Positions 9,062-18,131 of a DNA stretch of 38,178 nucleotides are shown in pieces. Positions within the stretch are counted from its first letter, which is position 1. Each line of letters opens with the position of its first letter. The position numbers and the translations under genes were made by a program. The notes below the pieces were generated by a model, which saw only the letters and a program-made list of their open reading frames with translations, was not told the DNA's origin and made no database searches. The stretch is from Bacteroidota bacterium (GTDB lineage: Bacteria; Bacteroidota; Bacteroidia; Bacteroidales; FEN-979), in NCBI GenBank assembly GCA_014382125.1, contig JACNKI010000071.1:1-38178 (forward strand). Reading direction: 5' to 3'.

Positions 9062-10723
9062 ATGAGATACTGTTGTATAAAAATATTGATCTTCATATAT
9101 CTTGGAATTTTATCCTTCTCCGGGTTTGCTCAGTTGAACCGGAGAGGAACACCTTTTAGCTCCCTCTATCAAATTGATCAACCAACCAGTGCAGATCGAA
9201 TACTCACTCCCCCCAATAAGGAAGTTGTAGAAGCTGAAGATATTCTTCATCCAATACCATATCGCTTCGCAATTAACTTGCCGGTAAATGTCTGGATCTT
9301 TGATCCAGGATCCGGGATAGAATTGCCCGGGAATAAACTTATGTATCGTTATACTATCCACGCTCCCGGAGCTAAAGCCATAACAGTCTATTTCGATCAA
9401 TTTTTCATCCCCGAAGGAGGAAAATTATTCCTCTACAATCAGGAGAAGTCAAAAATTATTGGTGCCTTTACAGCAATGAATAATAACTCGGAGAAACTTT
9501 TTTCCACTGCATTGATCCCCGGTGACAGGATTATCCTGGAATATAATCAGGCTGCAGGGATCTCAGAAGTTCCACAACTCCATATCTCTGATATCGCTTA
9601 TGCCTATAGAGGAGTTCCTGAGTTTAAAGAGATCACCGGTTTTGGGTCATCAGGTCCTTGTGAAGTGAATGTCAACTGCGTGGAAGGAGCCGACTGGCAG
9701 GATGAAAAAAAAGGCGTGATGCGCATCGGTGTAAAGAAGTTTGGAGCCACCTTCTGGTGTTCAGGATCGCTTCTGAACAATACCAGGCAGGATAAAACTC
9801 CTTATGTCCTGACTGCCGATCACTGTGGTAATGGAGCTACTCCTCAGGATATCAGTGAGTGGATCTTCTACTTTAATTATGAATCAGTAACCTGTCCAAA
9901 CCCACCGCTTGAGCCACTTTCTCGTTCAATGACAGGTGCAACCGTTAAAGCAGCCAGCGGGGATGTCAATATCAAGGGTTCTGATTTTTTTCTTCTGATG
10001 CTCAATCAAACAATTCCGGATACATTTGATGTTTGGTTCAATGGATGGAACCGTCGGGATACCGCCAGTCAATATGGAGTAGGTATCCATCATCCCCAGG
10101 GAGATATAAAGAAGATCTCTACCTATACAACTCCGCTTATTTCTACCAATTGGAATGGACACCAGGAGATGACTCATTGGGAGTTAACCTGGTCCGGAAC
10201 ACTTAACGGACATGGTGTTACTGAAGGAGGCTCCTCGGGATCCCCGCTGTTTGACCCTGTTGGAAGAATTGTTGGCGCCCTGACAGGAGGAGAAGCTTCA
10301 TGTGATTCGTTTGCTTTAAACCTGCCCGACTATTACGGGAAATTCTCCTGGTCGTGGGATATGAATGGCCCCGATACTTCCGAACGATTAGATCACTGGC
10401 TCGATCCGGATAATACAGGAGTGGAAGTATTGGATGGGATTCCTCTTGGTATTCCGGAACCCATTATTATTCCTGCAGAACTTCAGGTTTACCCGAATCC
10501 GTCATCCGGCATCATCCATTTGAAATCCAAACTTTTTGACTTTGGAAACATCATCCGGATCACCATCTTTGACTCATGGGGAAGGCCTGTTCTGAGATCA
10601 GGAAGAAATATTGATGATTCGGATGAAATACAGCTGGATCTCTCCACTCTGCCAAATGGATTCTATGTTATACGGATACAACTGGAGGATCAAATCCTGA
10701 CGGGAAGGATTATCAGACAATAA
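9062..10723 (+). CDS. Secreted lysyl-endopeptidase-like trypsin-fold serine protease with T9SS C-terminal sorting domain
   Basis: Signal peptide; FWCSGSLLNNT, VLTADHCG (His), GSDFFLLML (Asp), EGGSSGSPLFD (Ser); C-terminus VYPNPSSGIIHL...GFYVIRIQLEDQILTGRIIRQ. Confidence 0.85.
   Translation: MRYCCIKILIFIYLGILSFSGFAQLNRRGTPFSSLYQIDQPTSADRILTPPNKEVVEAEDILHPIPYRFAINLPVNVWIFDPGSGIELPGNKLMYRYTIHAPGAKAITVYFDQFFIPEGGKLFLYNQEKSKIIGAFTAMNNNSEKLFSTALIPGDRIILEYNQAAGISEVPQLHISDIAYAYRGVPEFKEITGFGSSGPCEVNVNCVEGADWQDEKKGVMRIGVKKFGATFWCSGSLLNNTRQDKTPYVLTADHCGNGATPQDISEWIFYFNYESVTCPNPPLEPLSRSMTGATVKAASGDVNIKGSDFFLLMLNQTIPDTFDVWFNGWNRRDTASQYGVGIHHPQGDIKKISTYTTPLISTNWNGHQEMTHWELTWSGTLNGHGVTEGGSSGSPLFDPVGRIVGALTGGEASCDSFALNLPDYYGKFSWSWDMNGPDTSERLDHWLDPDNTGVEVLDGIPLGIPEPIIIPAELQVYPNPSSGIIHLKSKLFDFGNIIRITIFDSWGRPVLRSGRNIDDSDEIQLDLSTLPNGFYVIRIQLEDQILTGRIIRQ
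9292..9319. repeat. In-CDS GGATC-type heptamer array in the T9SS protease gene
   Basis: CTGGATC TTTGATC CAGGATC CGGGATA. Confidence 0.55.
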
Positions 10724-10725
10724 GA

Positions 10726-11847
10726 ATGGAAAAGGGGATTCTTGAAGAGGTTAAAAAACTCGTGGTGGATACAAACTGCCCGGTTGAATCCCGGGTCATT
10801 GCTGAAAAGATTTGTAACGGCGCCCGGATCACATCAGAAGAAGGACTCTGGCTCTATGAACATGGCGAACTGGGCTGGCTGGGTATGCTTGCTGAATTGA
10901 TCAGGCATCAACTACATGGCAATCACGTTTACTTTATCCGTAACTTCCATATCGAACCAACAAATATTTGCATCAACAAGTGCCGCTTTTGCTCCTTTTC
11001 CCATCACTTCAGCCAGACTCATTGGGAACTGACTGTCGATGAGATCTTAGAAAAGGTCTGCGAACAACCCGAGGATATGCAGGAAATTCATATCACGGGG
11101 GCGGTCCACCCCGATCGTGATTTATATTATTATGGAGATATTCTGAAACAGATCCGGGAAATTCGGCCTGGATTGCATATGAAAGCCTACTCTGCGGTTG
11201 AAATGGATCATATGATCCGGCAGGCTGGACTAACCATTGAGGATGGATTGAAATACCTGAAGGAATGTGGCCTGGGATCTATCCCGGGAGGAGGAGCAGA
11301 GATCTTCGATGAAACCATCCGGAGTGATATTGCCGGGATGAAGTCATCATCGGAAATGTGGCTTGAGATCCACGAAAAAGCACACCGGTTGGGGATCTCT
11401 TCAAATGCTACGATGTTATATGGCCATCTGGAGACCTATACCCACCGGATTGATCACATGGATCGGCTACGACACCTTCAGGATAAAACGAAAGGATTCA
11501 ACGCATTTATTCCACTGAAGTTCAAAAACTGGAATAATGAGATGGCACAACTCCCCGAACTTCCTGTCGTGGAAGATATGCGGAACTATGCTGTAGCACG
11601 CATATATCTCGATAATATTCCACATCTGAAAGCGTATTGGCCGGCTATTGGAAAAAAGAATGCCCAACTTACTCTTTCCTTTGGCGTTGATGATATGGAT
11701 GGCACCATCAACGACTCAACGAAGATTTACTCTCTCGCCGGCGCTGAAGAGCAAAGTCCTCGATTCACGGTTTCAGAAATGCAGGAATTTATACATCAGG
11801 TTAAGCGCATACCTGTAGAGCGGGATTCACGTTACAACCCCCTCTGA
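10726..11847 (+). CDS. mqnE: Aminofutalosine synthase, radical SAM
   Basis: CINKCRFC (CxxxCxxC) radical-SAM motif; HITGAVHPD, GLGSIPGGGAEIFD; ends RDSRYNPL, typical of the MqnE/MqnC group. Confidence 0.88.
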   Translation: MEKGILEEVKKLVVDTNCPVESRVIAEKICNGARITSEEGLWLYEHGELGWLGMLAELIRHQLHGNHVYFIRNFHIEPTNICINKCRFCSFSHHFSQTHWELTVDEILEKVCEQPEDMQEIHITGAVHPDRDLYYYGDILKQIREIRPGLHMKAYSAVEMDHMIRQAGLTIEDGLKYLKECGLGSIPGGGAEIFDETIRSDIAGMKSSSEMWLEIHEKAHRLGISSNATMLYGHLETYTHRIDHMDRLRHLQDKTKGFNAFIPLKFKNWNNEMAQLPELPVVEDMRNYAVARIYLDNIPHLKAYWPAIGKKNAQLTLSFGVDDMDGTINDSTKIYSLAGAEEQSPRFTVSEMQEFIHQVKRIPVERDSRYNPL

Positions 11848-11851
11848 TTCT

Positions 11852-11875
11852 CCCCCTCTCCTTCAGGAGAGGGGG
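11852..11875. terminator. Perfect 11-bp inverted repeat CCCCCTCTCCT-TC-AGGAGAGGGGG between convergent mqnE and plsC; REP-like palindrome or bidirectional terminator
   Basis: Arms read directly. Lies 4 nt after mqnE and overlaps the plsC stop region. Confidence 0.7.
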
Positions 11876-12693
11876 TCGGGGGGTGAGGTGATTTGATCCT
11901 CAACGCCGGGGGGTGAGGTGATATGATCCTCCATGCCAGGGGGTGAGGTGAGTTCTCTTTCAATCCGTTCATGCACCAGATTCGCTAGCTGTTTTGGTTC
12001 CAGGTGTTTAAAGGATTGATAGGGAATAGGTTCGAGGATTACCACTTGCATGTTGTGCTGTTTGGAGATCAGAAAGCCTCCTTTTTTAATTGCATGGGAG
12101 GTTCCTTTGATCACGATAGGAAGGATGGGTGAATGGGTGTCGAGTGCCAGGTGAAAAGCGCCTGATTTAAAAGGCTGCAACCGGCCGTCTTTGGAACGGG
12201 TTCCTTCCGGAAAGATCATCATCGAATTGCCATTGTATAATGCTTCACGGGCTTTTTCCATCATCCGGTGCATGCTCGACTTTTTGCCTCTGCGGAGAGC
12301 GATGTACTGGTTCATTGCCATGTTCCAGCCGATGAATGGGAAGAAGAATAGGGAGCGTTTGGACACCCATTTAAAGTGAATTCGAGGGGTAAAGAGAACC
12401 AGGATATCCGCCCCCGATTGATGGTTAGAAACGATGACATAGGTGGCTTTGCGATCAATGTTTTCTTTGCCCGATATATGTAACTTCCACATGGGATTTA
12501 ACCAGAACACGATATTCGACCAGATGCAGGAGAATTGATGCGTTAGATATCTCCTTCTGTCAAATGGGAATGTCACAAGCCAGATTATCAATGCGACTGG
12601 AAACAATATAGCAGAGCTTCCGAACATCTCTACCCAGAAATACACCGATATGATATATGTTCCTAGTTTTTTAATACTTCCTCCATTTCTCAA
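11863..12693 (-). CDS. plsC: 1-acyl-sn-glycerol-3-phosphate acyltransferase
   Basis: NHQSGADILVLF (HxxxxD) and MMIFPEGTRSKDG motifs. The C-terminus is encoded by a 30-bp tandem repeat. Confidence 0.87.
   Translation of the reverse strand: MRNGGSIKKLGTYIISVYFWVEMFGSSAILFPVALIIWLVTFPFDRRRYLTHQFSCIWSNIVFWLNPMWKLHISGKENIDRKATYVIVSNHQSGADILVLFTPRIHFKWVSKRSLFFFPFIGWNMAMNQYIALRRGKKSSMHRMMEKAREALYNGNSMMIFPEGTRSKDGRLQPFKSGAFHLALDTHSPILPIVIKGTSHAIKKGGFLISKQHNMQVVILEPIPYQSFKHLEPKQLANLVHERIERELTSPPGMEDHITSPPGVEDQITSPPDPLS
11877..11955. repeat. 30-bp tandem repeat, about 2.6 copies (CGGGGGGTGAGGTGATNTGATCCTC...GC)
   Basis: Units at 11877-11906 and 11907-11936, partial at 11937-11955; translated as ITSPPGxED repeats. 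Confidence 0.9.
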
Positions 12694-13687
12694 TCAATTG
12701 TTGAAAGTCTTCCGGCAATTTTGAATCAAACTCCATCTTCTCCCCGGTGGAGGGATGAATGAAAACCAGCGATTTTGCATGTAACGCTTGCCTGGGCAGG
12801 ATTTTGAAACAGTTATGAATAAATTGTTTATATTTAGTAAAGGTTGTCCCTTTCAGAATCTGAGCTCCTCCATATTTTTCGTCATTAAACAGCGGGTGTC
12901 CGATGTATTTGAAATGAATCCGGATCTGGTGCGTCCTGCCAGTCTCCAGCACGCACTCCACAAGGGTAACATACCTGAAACGCTCAAGTACTTTGTAATG
13001 AGTAACCGCATGGCGTCCGATCTCCAGGTCTTTAGAAACATTCATTACTGTCCTGTCACGTGAGCTGCGGGCGATATTACCTGTAATGGTTCCTTCATCC
13101 TCTTTCAGGTCCCCCCACACCAATGCAACATAGTTGCGGTCGATGGTATGATCAAAGAACTGCCTGGCAAGCTTGGATTGTGCCAGTTCGTTTTTAGCGA
13201 TCAGTATAAGTCCGGTTGTATTTTTATCAATCCGGTGTGCCAGGTATGGAATAACATCAGAGTTTTCATCTCCTGGAGAATTCTGAAAATGGTAGACCAG
13301 GGCATTCAAAAGGGTTCCTGTGAAATTGCCATGCCCGGGATGGACAACCATCCCAGCCTCTTTGTTAATGATCAGGATATCGGTATCTTCGTATATGATA
13401 TCGATGGAAATCTCTTCAGGATGGATTTCCGTATCTCGTGGAGGATAGGCAAGCACGATGGTAATGACATCAAGCGGTCTCACCTTGTAATTGGATTTTA
13501 CAACCCGATTATTTGCCAGTATATTTCCTGCTTTGGCTGCCTGTTGAATTCGATTTCGGGAGGCATTAGCGATTTTCGAGAAGAGAAATTTATCAATCCT
13601 GAACGGTGTCTGACCCTTATCTGCTTCAAACCGGAAATGCTCATAAAGTTCACCTGATTCTTCTGTATGTTCATGGAACTCACTCAT
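12671..13687 (-). CDS. RluA/RluD family 23S rRNA pseudouridine synthase
   Basis: S4-like N-terminus; AHRIDKNTTGLILIAKN catalytic motif; ETGRTHQIRIHF. Confidence 0.9.
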   Translation of the reverse strand: MSEFHEHTEESGELYEHFRFEADKGQTPFRIDKFLFSKIANASRNRIQQAAKAGNILANNRVVKSNYKVRPLDVITIVLAYPPRDTEIHPEEISIDIIYEDTDILIINKEAGMVVHPGHGNFTGTLLNALVYHFQNSPGDENSDVIPYLAHRIDKNTTGLILIAKNELAQSKLARQFFDHTIDRNYVALVWGDLKEDEGTITGNIARSSRDRTVMNVSKDLEIGRHAVTHYKVLERFRYVTLVECVLETGRTHQIRIHFKYIGHPLFNDEKYGGAQILKGTTFTKYKQFIHNCFKILPRQALHAKSLVFIHPSTGEKMEFDSKLPEDFQQLIEKWRKY

Positions 13688-13713
13688 GATAACACAAATT
13701 AGGTAATAGGTAA

Positions 13714-15675
13714 TTAACGAGTGATGACCAGCTTGGATGTAGCCAGGGTCTGATTCGACCTCCCGGAAAGGGTAATAATATAAATTCCGGGTACAAATCC
13801 GGAAACATCTATTTCTCCGGTAAAGAGTCCTTTTTGTATCTCCTGCCCATAGAGATTGTAAATATGGATCATTGTTCCTTCGCTGTTTTTGATAGTTGCA
13901 GGCATTTCAATATGGATCATGCCGGTTGAAGCCGGATTGGGATAAATTTTCAGATGAAGTCGTTCTTCCATCTCATCAGGAATGCCCAGTGGAATGGGTT
14001 TCCCAACGATTGGTCGGATCATCAGTGAGCCGTTAAAAGCACTTGTAACCCACTCTCCTGCAACATTATACATGATCTGCTCCCGGTGGTTATTGTACCG
14101 GTCGAATCCCAGATTCAGATTGTCGTTTGTGGTCTGTTCCCACCCCACATAGAACGTGGTTGTAATCCGCAGGGGAGGATCCAAATGGTAGGTAACGAAT
14201 TGATTCAGGCTATCAGCAAATCCAGGTTCTACAAGCGAATAGTATAGTAACTCTCCGGGTTTGCTGTTGTTGTCATTCCAAACGGTTAAATAGAACCACT
14301 GGACATTATCGCCACTCAAGGTCTCGTTGAAGAAGAATTGAACCGCTCGTAGCGTATCCGGGGTTTTGTTCAATTTGAAACGATAGGCCAGCATCGAACC
14401 GGCCGGAGAAAGTCCATATCCGGCATCCGGCGTGCCGTCATCATAAGCGTAATAGTTATAAAACACCTGGTTGGCGATCATGGAGTCTCCCAGGTTAGAA
14501 CCGTCAAGGGCTCTTACCACGTGTTTGATAGCAAAGAGTGCGCTATCTCCTGTACTGATAGGAAACAGGTATTGTACCGGTGGATGAGCAAATGGGATGT
14601 ATGTCACATATCCGAAAGTATAGAACGGTTTGATGATATACTCTCCCCCGTCATACTCTTTTTCCCATGCCCCTCCGGGTGTACTCATGATATAATCGTA
14701 GCTGGAATTGTGATTCACAAGATCCCTGTTACTAATCAGAATACCCAGTGTATCAGCCATTTCGTTTGTAGGATTATCTGAATATTGAGGATATGGCATG
14801 GCGGAATAGTGCTTGAGCATCGAAGGAGGACGTTCAATGAAAGTGATCTCGGGTCGCAGTGTATCTGAATTGGCACGACCGATGTTTAAGTAGATGTTAT
14901 CGAGGTTCCATTGAGAACAATTACTTTGCCAGCTTGGTTCGGCGGAACTGGCCAGACTGACGAAGTTATAAAACTGAAAGCGGAATTTCTTTTTAAAGAA
15001 CTGGGAATCGACAATTGGGATCATGACCTGTACAAAATACTGGTTATTTTTCAGGTAGAAAGTGTCAAGTGATAGCCCTTCAATCCCCCAGATCTCTTGC
15101 CAAACAGCCTCGATGTGTGTTGTATCGGTAGGAGTAATACTATCCCAGGCTGGCTTGATCAGGAATTGCAGGAGCAGTGAATCGGATGTGTGAGGTGGCT
15201 TCCCTCTTCCCTGCGGTTGGTACCAGAAGCTCAGGTAGACCGAGTCGGCCGGAGAAAGAGCTTTCGGAACCGGAGTAAATATGCTGTCCAGTCGAATGTA
15301 GCGAGAAGTAAGATGGTCTGCCAGAAATGTAGTTGGCCCCGGAACAGCATCCGGATACATCTGTCCCGAATCGCTGATCGCATCCATCGTCACAGCTCCA
15401 CGGTTTACAGGAAAAACCGGGATATCTGAATTCACAAAGGCATAACGGTCGATCCAACGTTCAGGACTTGGGAAGACGGTAGGTTCACGAAAATCGTCAA
15501 AGAAAGGTAGCTCCATTGGAATGGTATCCATGCCATTTGTAATCGCTTTCAGAAAGCCGTTCTCAGCTATCTTCGCCTGAACAACCGGATTCATTTGCAA
15601 TCCAACAAGCTGCTCCTGAGCATAGGAAGAGACGAAAAAAAGCAGGAATATTATAATATATGATAAACGCATCAA
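13714..15675 (-). CDS. Secreted protein with T9SS type A C-terminal sorting domain
   Basis: Signal peptide MMRLSYIIIFLLFFVSSYAQ; C-terminus LKIYPNPASTGMIHIEM...VPGIYIITLSGRSNQTLATSKLVITR. Confidence 0.82.
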   Translation of the reverse strand: MMRLSYIIIFLLFFVSSYAQEQLVGLQMNPVVQAKIAENGFLKAITNGMDTIPMELPFFDDFREPTVFPSPERWIDRYAFVNSDIPVFPVNRGAVTMDAISDSGQMYPDAVPGPTTFLADHLTSRYIRLDSIFTPVPKALSPADSVYLSFWYQPQGRGKPPHTSDSLLLQFLIKPAWDSITPTDTTHIEAVWQEIWGIEGLSLDTFYLKNNQYFVQVMIPIVDSQFFKKKFRFQFYNFVSLASSAEPSWQSNCSQWNLDNIYLNIGRANSDTLRPEITFIERPPSMLKHYSAMPYPQYSDNPTNEMADTLGILISNRDLVNHNSSYDYIMSTPGGAWEKEYDGGEYIIKPFYTFGYVTYIPFAHPPVQYLFPISTGDSALFAIKHVVRALDGSNLGDSMIANQVFYNYYAYDDGTPDAGYGLSPAGSMLAYRFKLNKTPDTLRAVQFFFNETLSGDNVQWFYLTVWNDNNSKPGELLYYSLVEPGFADSLNQFVTYHLDPPLRITTTFYVGWEQTTNDNLNLGFDRYNNHREQIMYNVAGEWVTSAFNGSLMIRPIVGKPIPLGIPDEMEERLHLKIYPNPASTGMIHIEMPATIKNSEGTMIHIYNLYGQEIQKGLFTGEIDVSGFVPGIYIITLSGRSNQTLATSKLVITR

Positions 15676-15713
15676 AGATTTACAATTTGCGATTTTCTCA
15701 CTATTTTACCATT

Positions 15714-15753
15714 TCACCAACTCACCAGTTCACCAGCTCGCCAATTCACCATC
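15714..15753. repeat. Octamer array, 5 units: TCACCAAC TCACCAGT TCACCAGC TCGCCAAT TCACCATC
   Basis: Exact 8-bp period, read directly; ends at the first base of the stop codon of the PASTA gene. Confidence 0.85.
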
Positions 15754-16385
15754 TATCCCCCAATATAGTCTTCAACATCATACCCCCCAATATCAGGAAT
15801 TGTATCTTTCTTCTCCTCTTTGATCGGGATCTGGTAGCTGCCACTCCCGGTTCCAACCACCAGATCGATCCTGGTTCCTTTATAGATTCGTACTTCCGGT
15901 TCGATAGGCTGACCATCAATAAGTTGTTGCTGGACTGCATCTGCATCAAATGCAGGGGTATAAAAGAGATTTCCTACCTTTAATCCGTAACTTTCCAGCA
16001 TCGATTCAGCTTGCCGTAGTGTCAGGAATTTCAGATCGGGCATCGAAACTTTATCTGGTGTAGCTGAGGAGATAGTTATATAGATCTGCCTGTTCTTTTT
16101 AACCCGTGAATCAAACCAGGGATCCTGGTAGATGATCGTTCCACGAGGTAAGTCCGGGTCAAAAACCGAATCCAGGACAATAAAACGGAAATCGGAATAG
16201 TATTCATTATGAATAACATCTTCCATGAGCTTTCCTCTCAGGTCGGGAACAGGGAGGTACTTATTATGTCCGGTATATTTTGACAGGAAGATCAGTGTTC
16301 CCCAGATGATTGCCGCTGATATCACAGAAGCAATAAGGAGTTGCTTGATAAATTTCCAGCTGAAAAGAAACCTGATGAAATCCAT
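15753..16385 (-). CDS. PASTA-domain membrane protein
   Basis: N-terminal TM helix followed by PASTA-like repeats (VPDLRGKLMEDV..., MPDLKFLTLRQAESMLESYGLKVG). Confidence 0.85.
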   Translation of the reverse strand: MDFIRFLFSWKFIKQLLIASVISAAIIWGTLIFLSKYTGHNKYLPVPDLRGKLMEDVIHNEYYSDFRFIVLDSVFDPDLPRGTIIYQDPWFDSRVKKNRQIYITISSATPDKVSMPDLKFLTLRQAESMLESYGLKVGNLFYTPAFDADAVQQQLIDGQPIEPEVRIYKGTRIDLVVGTGSGSYQIPIKEEKKDTIPDIGGYDVEDYIGG

Positions 16386-16491
16386 TCCTCTATTTCCTAA
16401 AATAACCTGAAAATGTAAAATTTATTGTATTCACGACCCAATGGCAAACATACGAAAAATTGCCTTTTCTGCCACGGTCGTTTTTTTATGT

Positions 16492-16499
16492 TATTTTTG
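16492..16499 (+). promoter_or_regulatory. Bacteroidota -7 box TATTTTTG upstream of ddl
   Basis: TAnnTTTG match 20 nt before the ATG at 16519; inside the longer ORF-track reading, which supports the shorter start. Confidence 0.5.
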
Positions 16500-16518
16500 C
16501 CATAAAGGAATTCTATCC

Positions 16519-17487
16519 ATGATAACGGTTGCAATAGTTGCCGGAGGTGATTCAGGAGAGTATCATATCTCCATGATGAGTGGCAGACAGGTCGAAAAGA
16601 ATATCGACCGGGAACGATTCGATCCTTATATTATTGAGATCAGGAACGATCACTGGAAGTGCATTTCGAAGGGAAAAGAGGCTGAAGTTGATAAAAATGA
16701 TTTTACATTAAAACGGAAGGGTAAACAAATCAACTTCGACGTGGTCTTTAATGCCATTCACGGAACTCCGGGCGAAAATGGAAAGTTACAGGGCTACCTC
16801 GACATGCTAAAGATCCCGTATACATCCAGTAACCTTACAACATCTGCCCTGGCATTCAATAAATCATTCTGCAAACGTGTGGTGGACTCTTACGGGATTC
16901 ATATTGCCAGTTCGGTTCATCTTAATCAATATCAACGAGATTCAGCACTGACTTTGCTGGAAGATATCTCCCTGCCCTGTTTTGTGAAACCCAACTGTGG
17001 CGGATCCAGTGTGGGAATGACACAGGTTACCCGGGAGGCCGATCTTCAGGATGCGTTGGATCTGGCATTTGCAGAGGATGATGAGGTGATTGTCGAAAAG
17101 TTCATTGTGGGGAGGGAACTAACCTGTGCAGTCCTACGGTCGGATGGCAGCATGGTGACCTTTCCTGTGTGTGAGATTGTGACAAAAAAGGAGTTCTTCG
17201 ATTACGAAGCGAAATATTCTCCCGGACTCACAGATGAGATTGTTCCGGCCCCTGTTCCCGAAGAGGTAATCCGGGAATGTCAACGAATCTCAGCCTTTCT
17301 CTATAATAAACTAAATTGCAAAGGGATCGTCCGGATCGATTACATCTACTCCGGAGATACCTTTTATTTCCTTGAGATCAATACGGTTCCTGGCCTTACC
17401 GAAGACAGCATTGTTCCGAAGATGATCGAAGCTTATGGATGGAGCTATGCTGAGTTGGTCACCAGAATGATCGATGAAATTATATGA
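16519..17487 (+). CDS. ddl: D-alanine--D-alanine ligase
   Basis: MITVAIVAGGDSGEYHISMMSG; FVKPNCGGSSVGM; EINTVPGLTEDSIVPKM. Confidence 0.92.
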   Translation: MITVAIVAGGDSGEYHISMMSGRQVEKNIDRERFDPYIIEIRNDHWKCISKGKEAEVDKNDFTLKRKGKQINFDVVFNAIHGTPGENGKLQGYLDMLKIPYTSSNLTTSALAFNKSFCKRVVDSYGIHIASSVHLNQYQRDSALTLLEDISLPCFVKPNCGGSSVGMTQVTREADLQDALDLAFAEDDEVIVEKFIVGRELTCAVLRSDGSMVTFPVCEIVTKKEFFDYEAKYSPGLTDEIVPAPVPEEVIRECQRISAFLYNKLNCKGIVRIDYIYSGDTFYFLEINTVPGLTEDSIVPKMIEAYGWSYAELVTRMIDEII

Positions 17488-18059
17488 AACTTTTATTTGC
17501 TACCAACAACTCCCACAAACTCCGTGAAATTCGTGAAATCGCCGGAAAGGATTACCAGATCCTCAGCCTGAATGATGTAAACATGGCTACTGATATTCCG
17601 GAGACCCGGGATACCCTGGAAGACAATGCCCGCCAGAAAGCACAGTTTATCTACGATAAAACCGGATTCAGTAGCTTTGCCGACGATACGGGTTTGGAAG
17701 TTGATGCCCTTGATGGTCGTCCGGGAGTCTATTCGGCCCGCTATGCCGGCGAAGGATGTTCGTTTGATGATAATGTCAGTAAGATCCTGGAAGAGCTGGA
17801 TACCATAGAGAACAGGAAAGCATGCTTTCGATGTGTGGTTTGCCTGATCCTGGATGGCAACGAATATCTTTTCGAAGGCCGGATACCGGGAGAAATTAGC
17901 CGGGAACGAAGAGGAACGGATGGCTTTGGATATGATCCCGTGTTCCAGCCTGATGGTCATATCCAAACATTCGCCGAGATGCCTCCTCACCTGAAAAACG
18001 GCATCAGCCACCGGGGGATAGCGGCTTCTAAAATGTTTCGTTTTTTACAAAAAAAGTAG
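17484..18059 (+). CDS. rdgB: XTP/dITP diphosphatase (RdgB/HAM1)
   Basis: MKLLFATNNSHKLREIREI; SFADDTGLEVDALDGRPGVYSARYAGE; GFGYDPVF. Confidence 0.93.
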   Translation: MKLLFATNNSHKLREIREIAGKDYQILSLNDVNMATDIPETRDTLEDNARQKAQFIYDKTGFSSFADDTGLEVDALDGRPGVYSARYAGEGCSFDDNVSKILEELDTIENRKACFRCVVCLILDGNEYLFEGRIPGEISRERRGTDGFGYDPVFQPDGHIQTFAEMPPHLKNGISHRGIAASKMFRFLQKK

Positions 18060-18089
18060 GGGCGACCGGTCCGGTCGCCCCTACTTTTT
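18051..18089. terminator. Perfect 19-bp-arm palindrome AAAAAGTAGGGGCGACCGG-T-CCGGTCGCCCCTACTTTTT; REP-like element or bidirectional terminator
   Basis: Symmetric about position 18070; left arm contains the rdgB stop codon; ends in T5 on + and T5 on -. Confidence 0.8.
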
Positions 18090-18099
18090 GTATTCCAAG

Positions 18100-18125
18100 T
18101 AAAGACGAGGCATGCCTCGTCTTTA
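18100..18125. repeat. 26-bp perfect palindrome TAAAGACGAGGCATGCCTCGTCTTTA
   Basis: Self-complementary over its full length; lies between convergent genes. Confidence 0.85.
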
Positions 18126-18131
18126 TGGATA

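Noticed and set aside
13695-13715. GGTAATA GGTAATT pair between rluD-like and T9SS genes
   Set aside because: Only two units; too short to call an array on its own.
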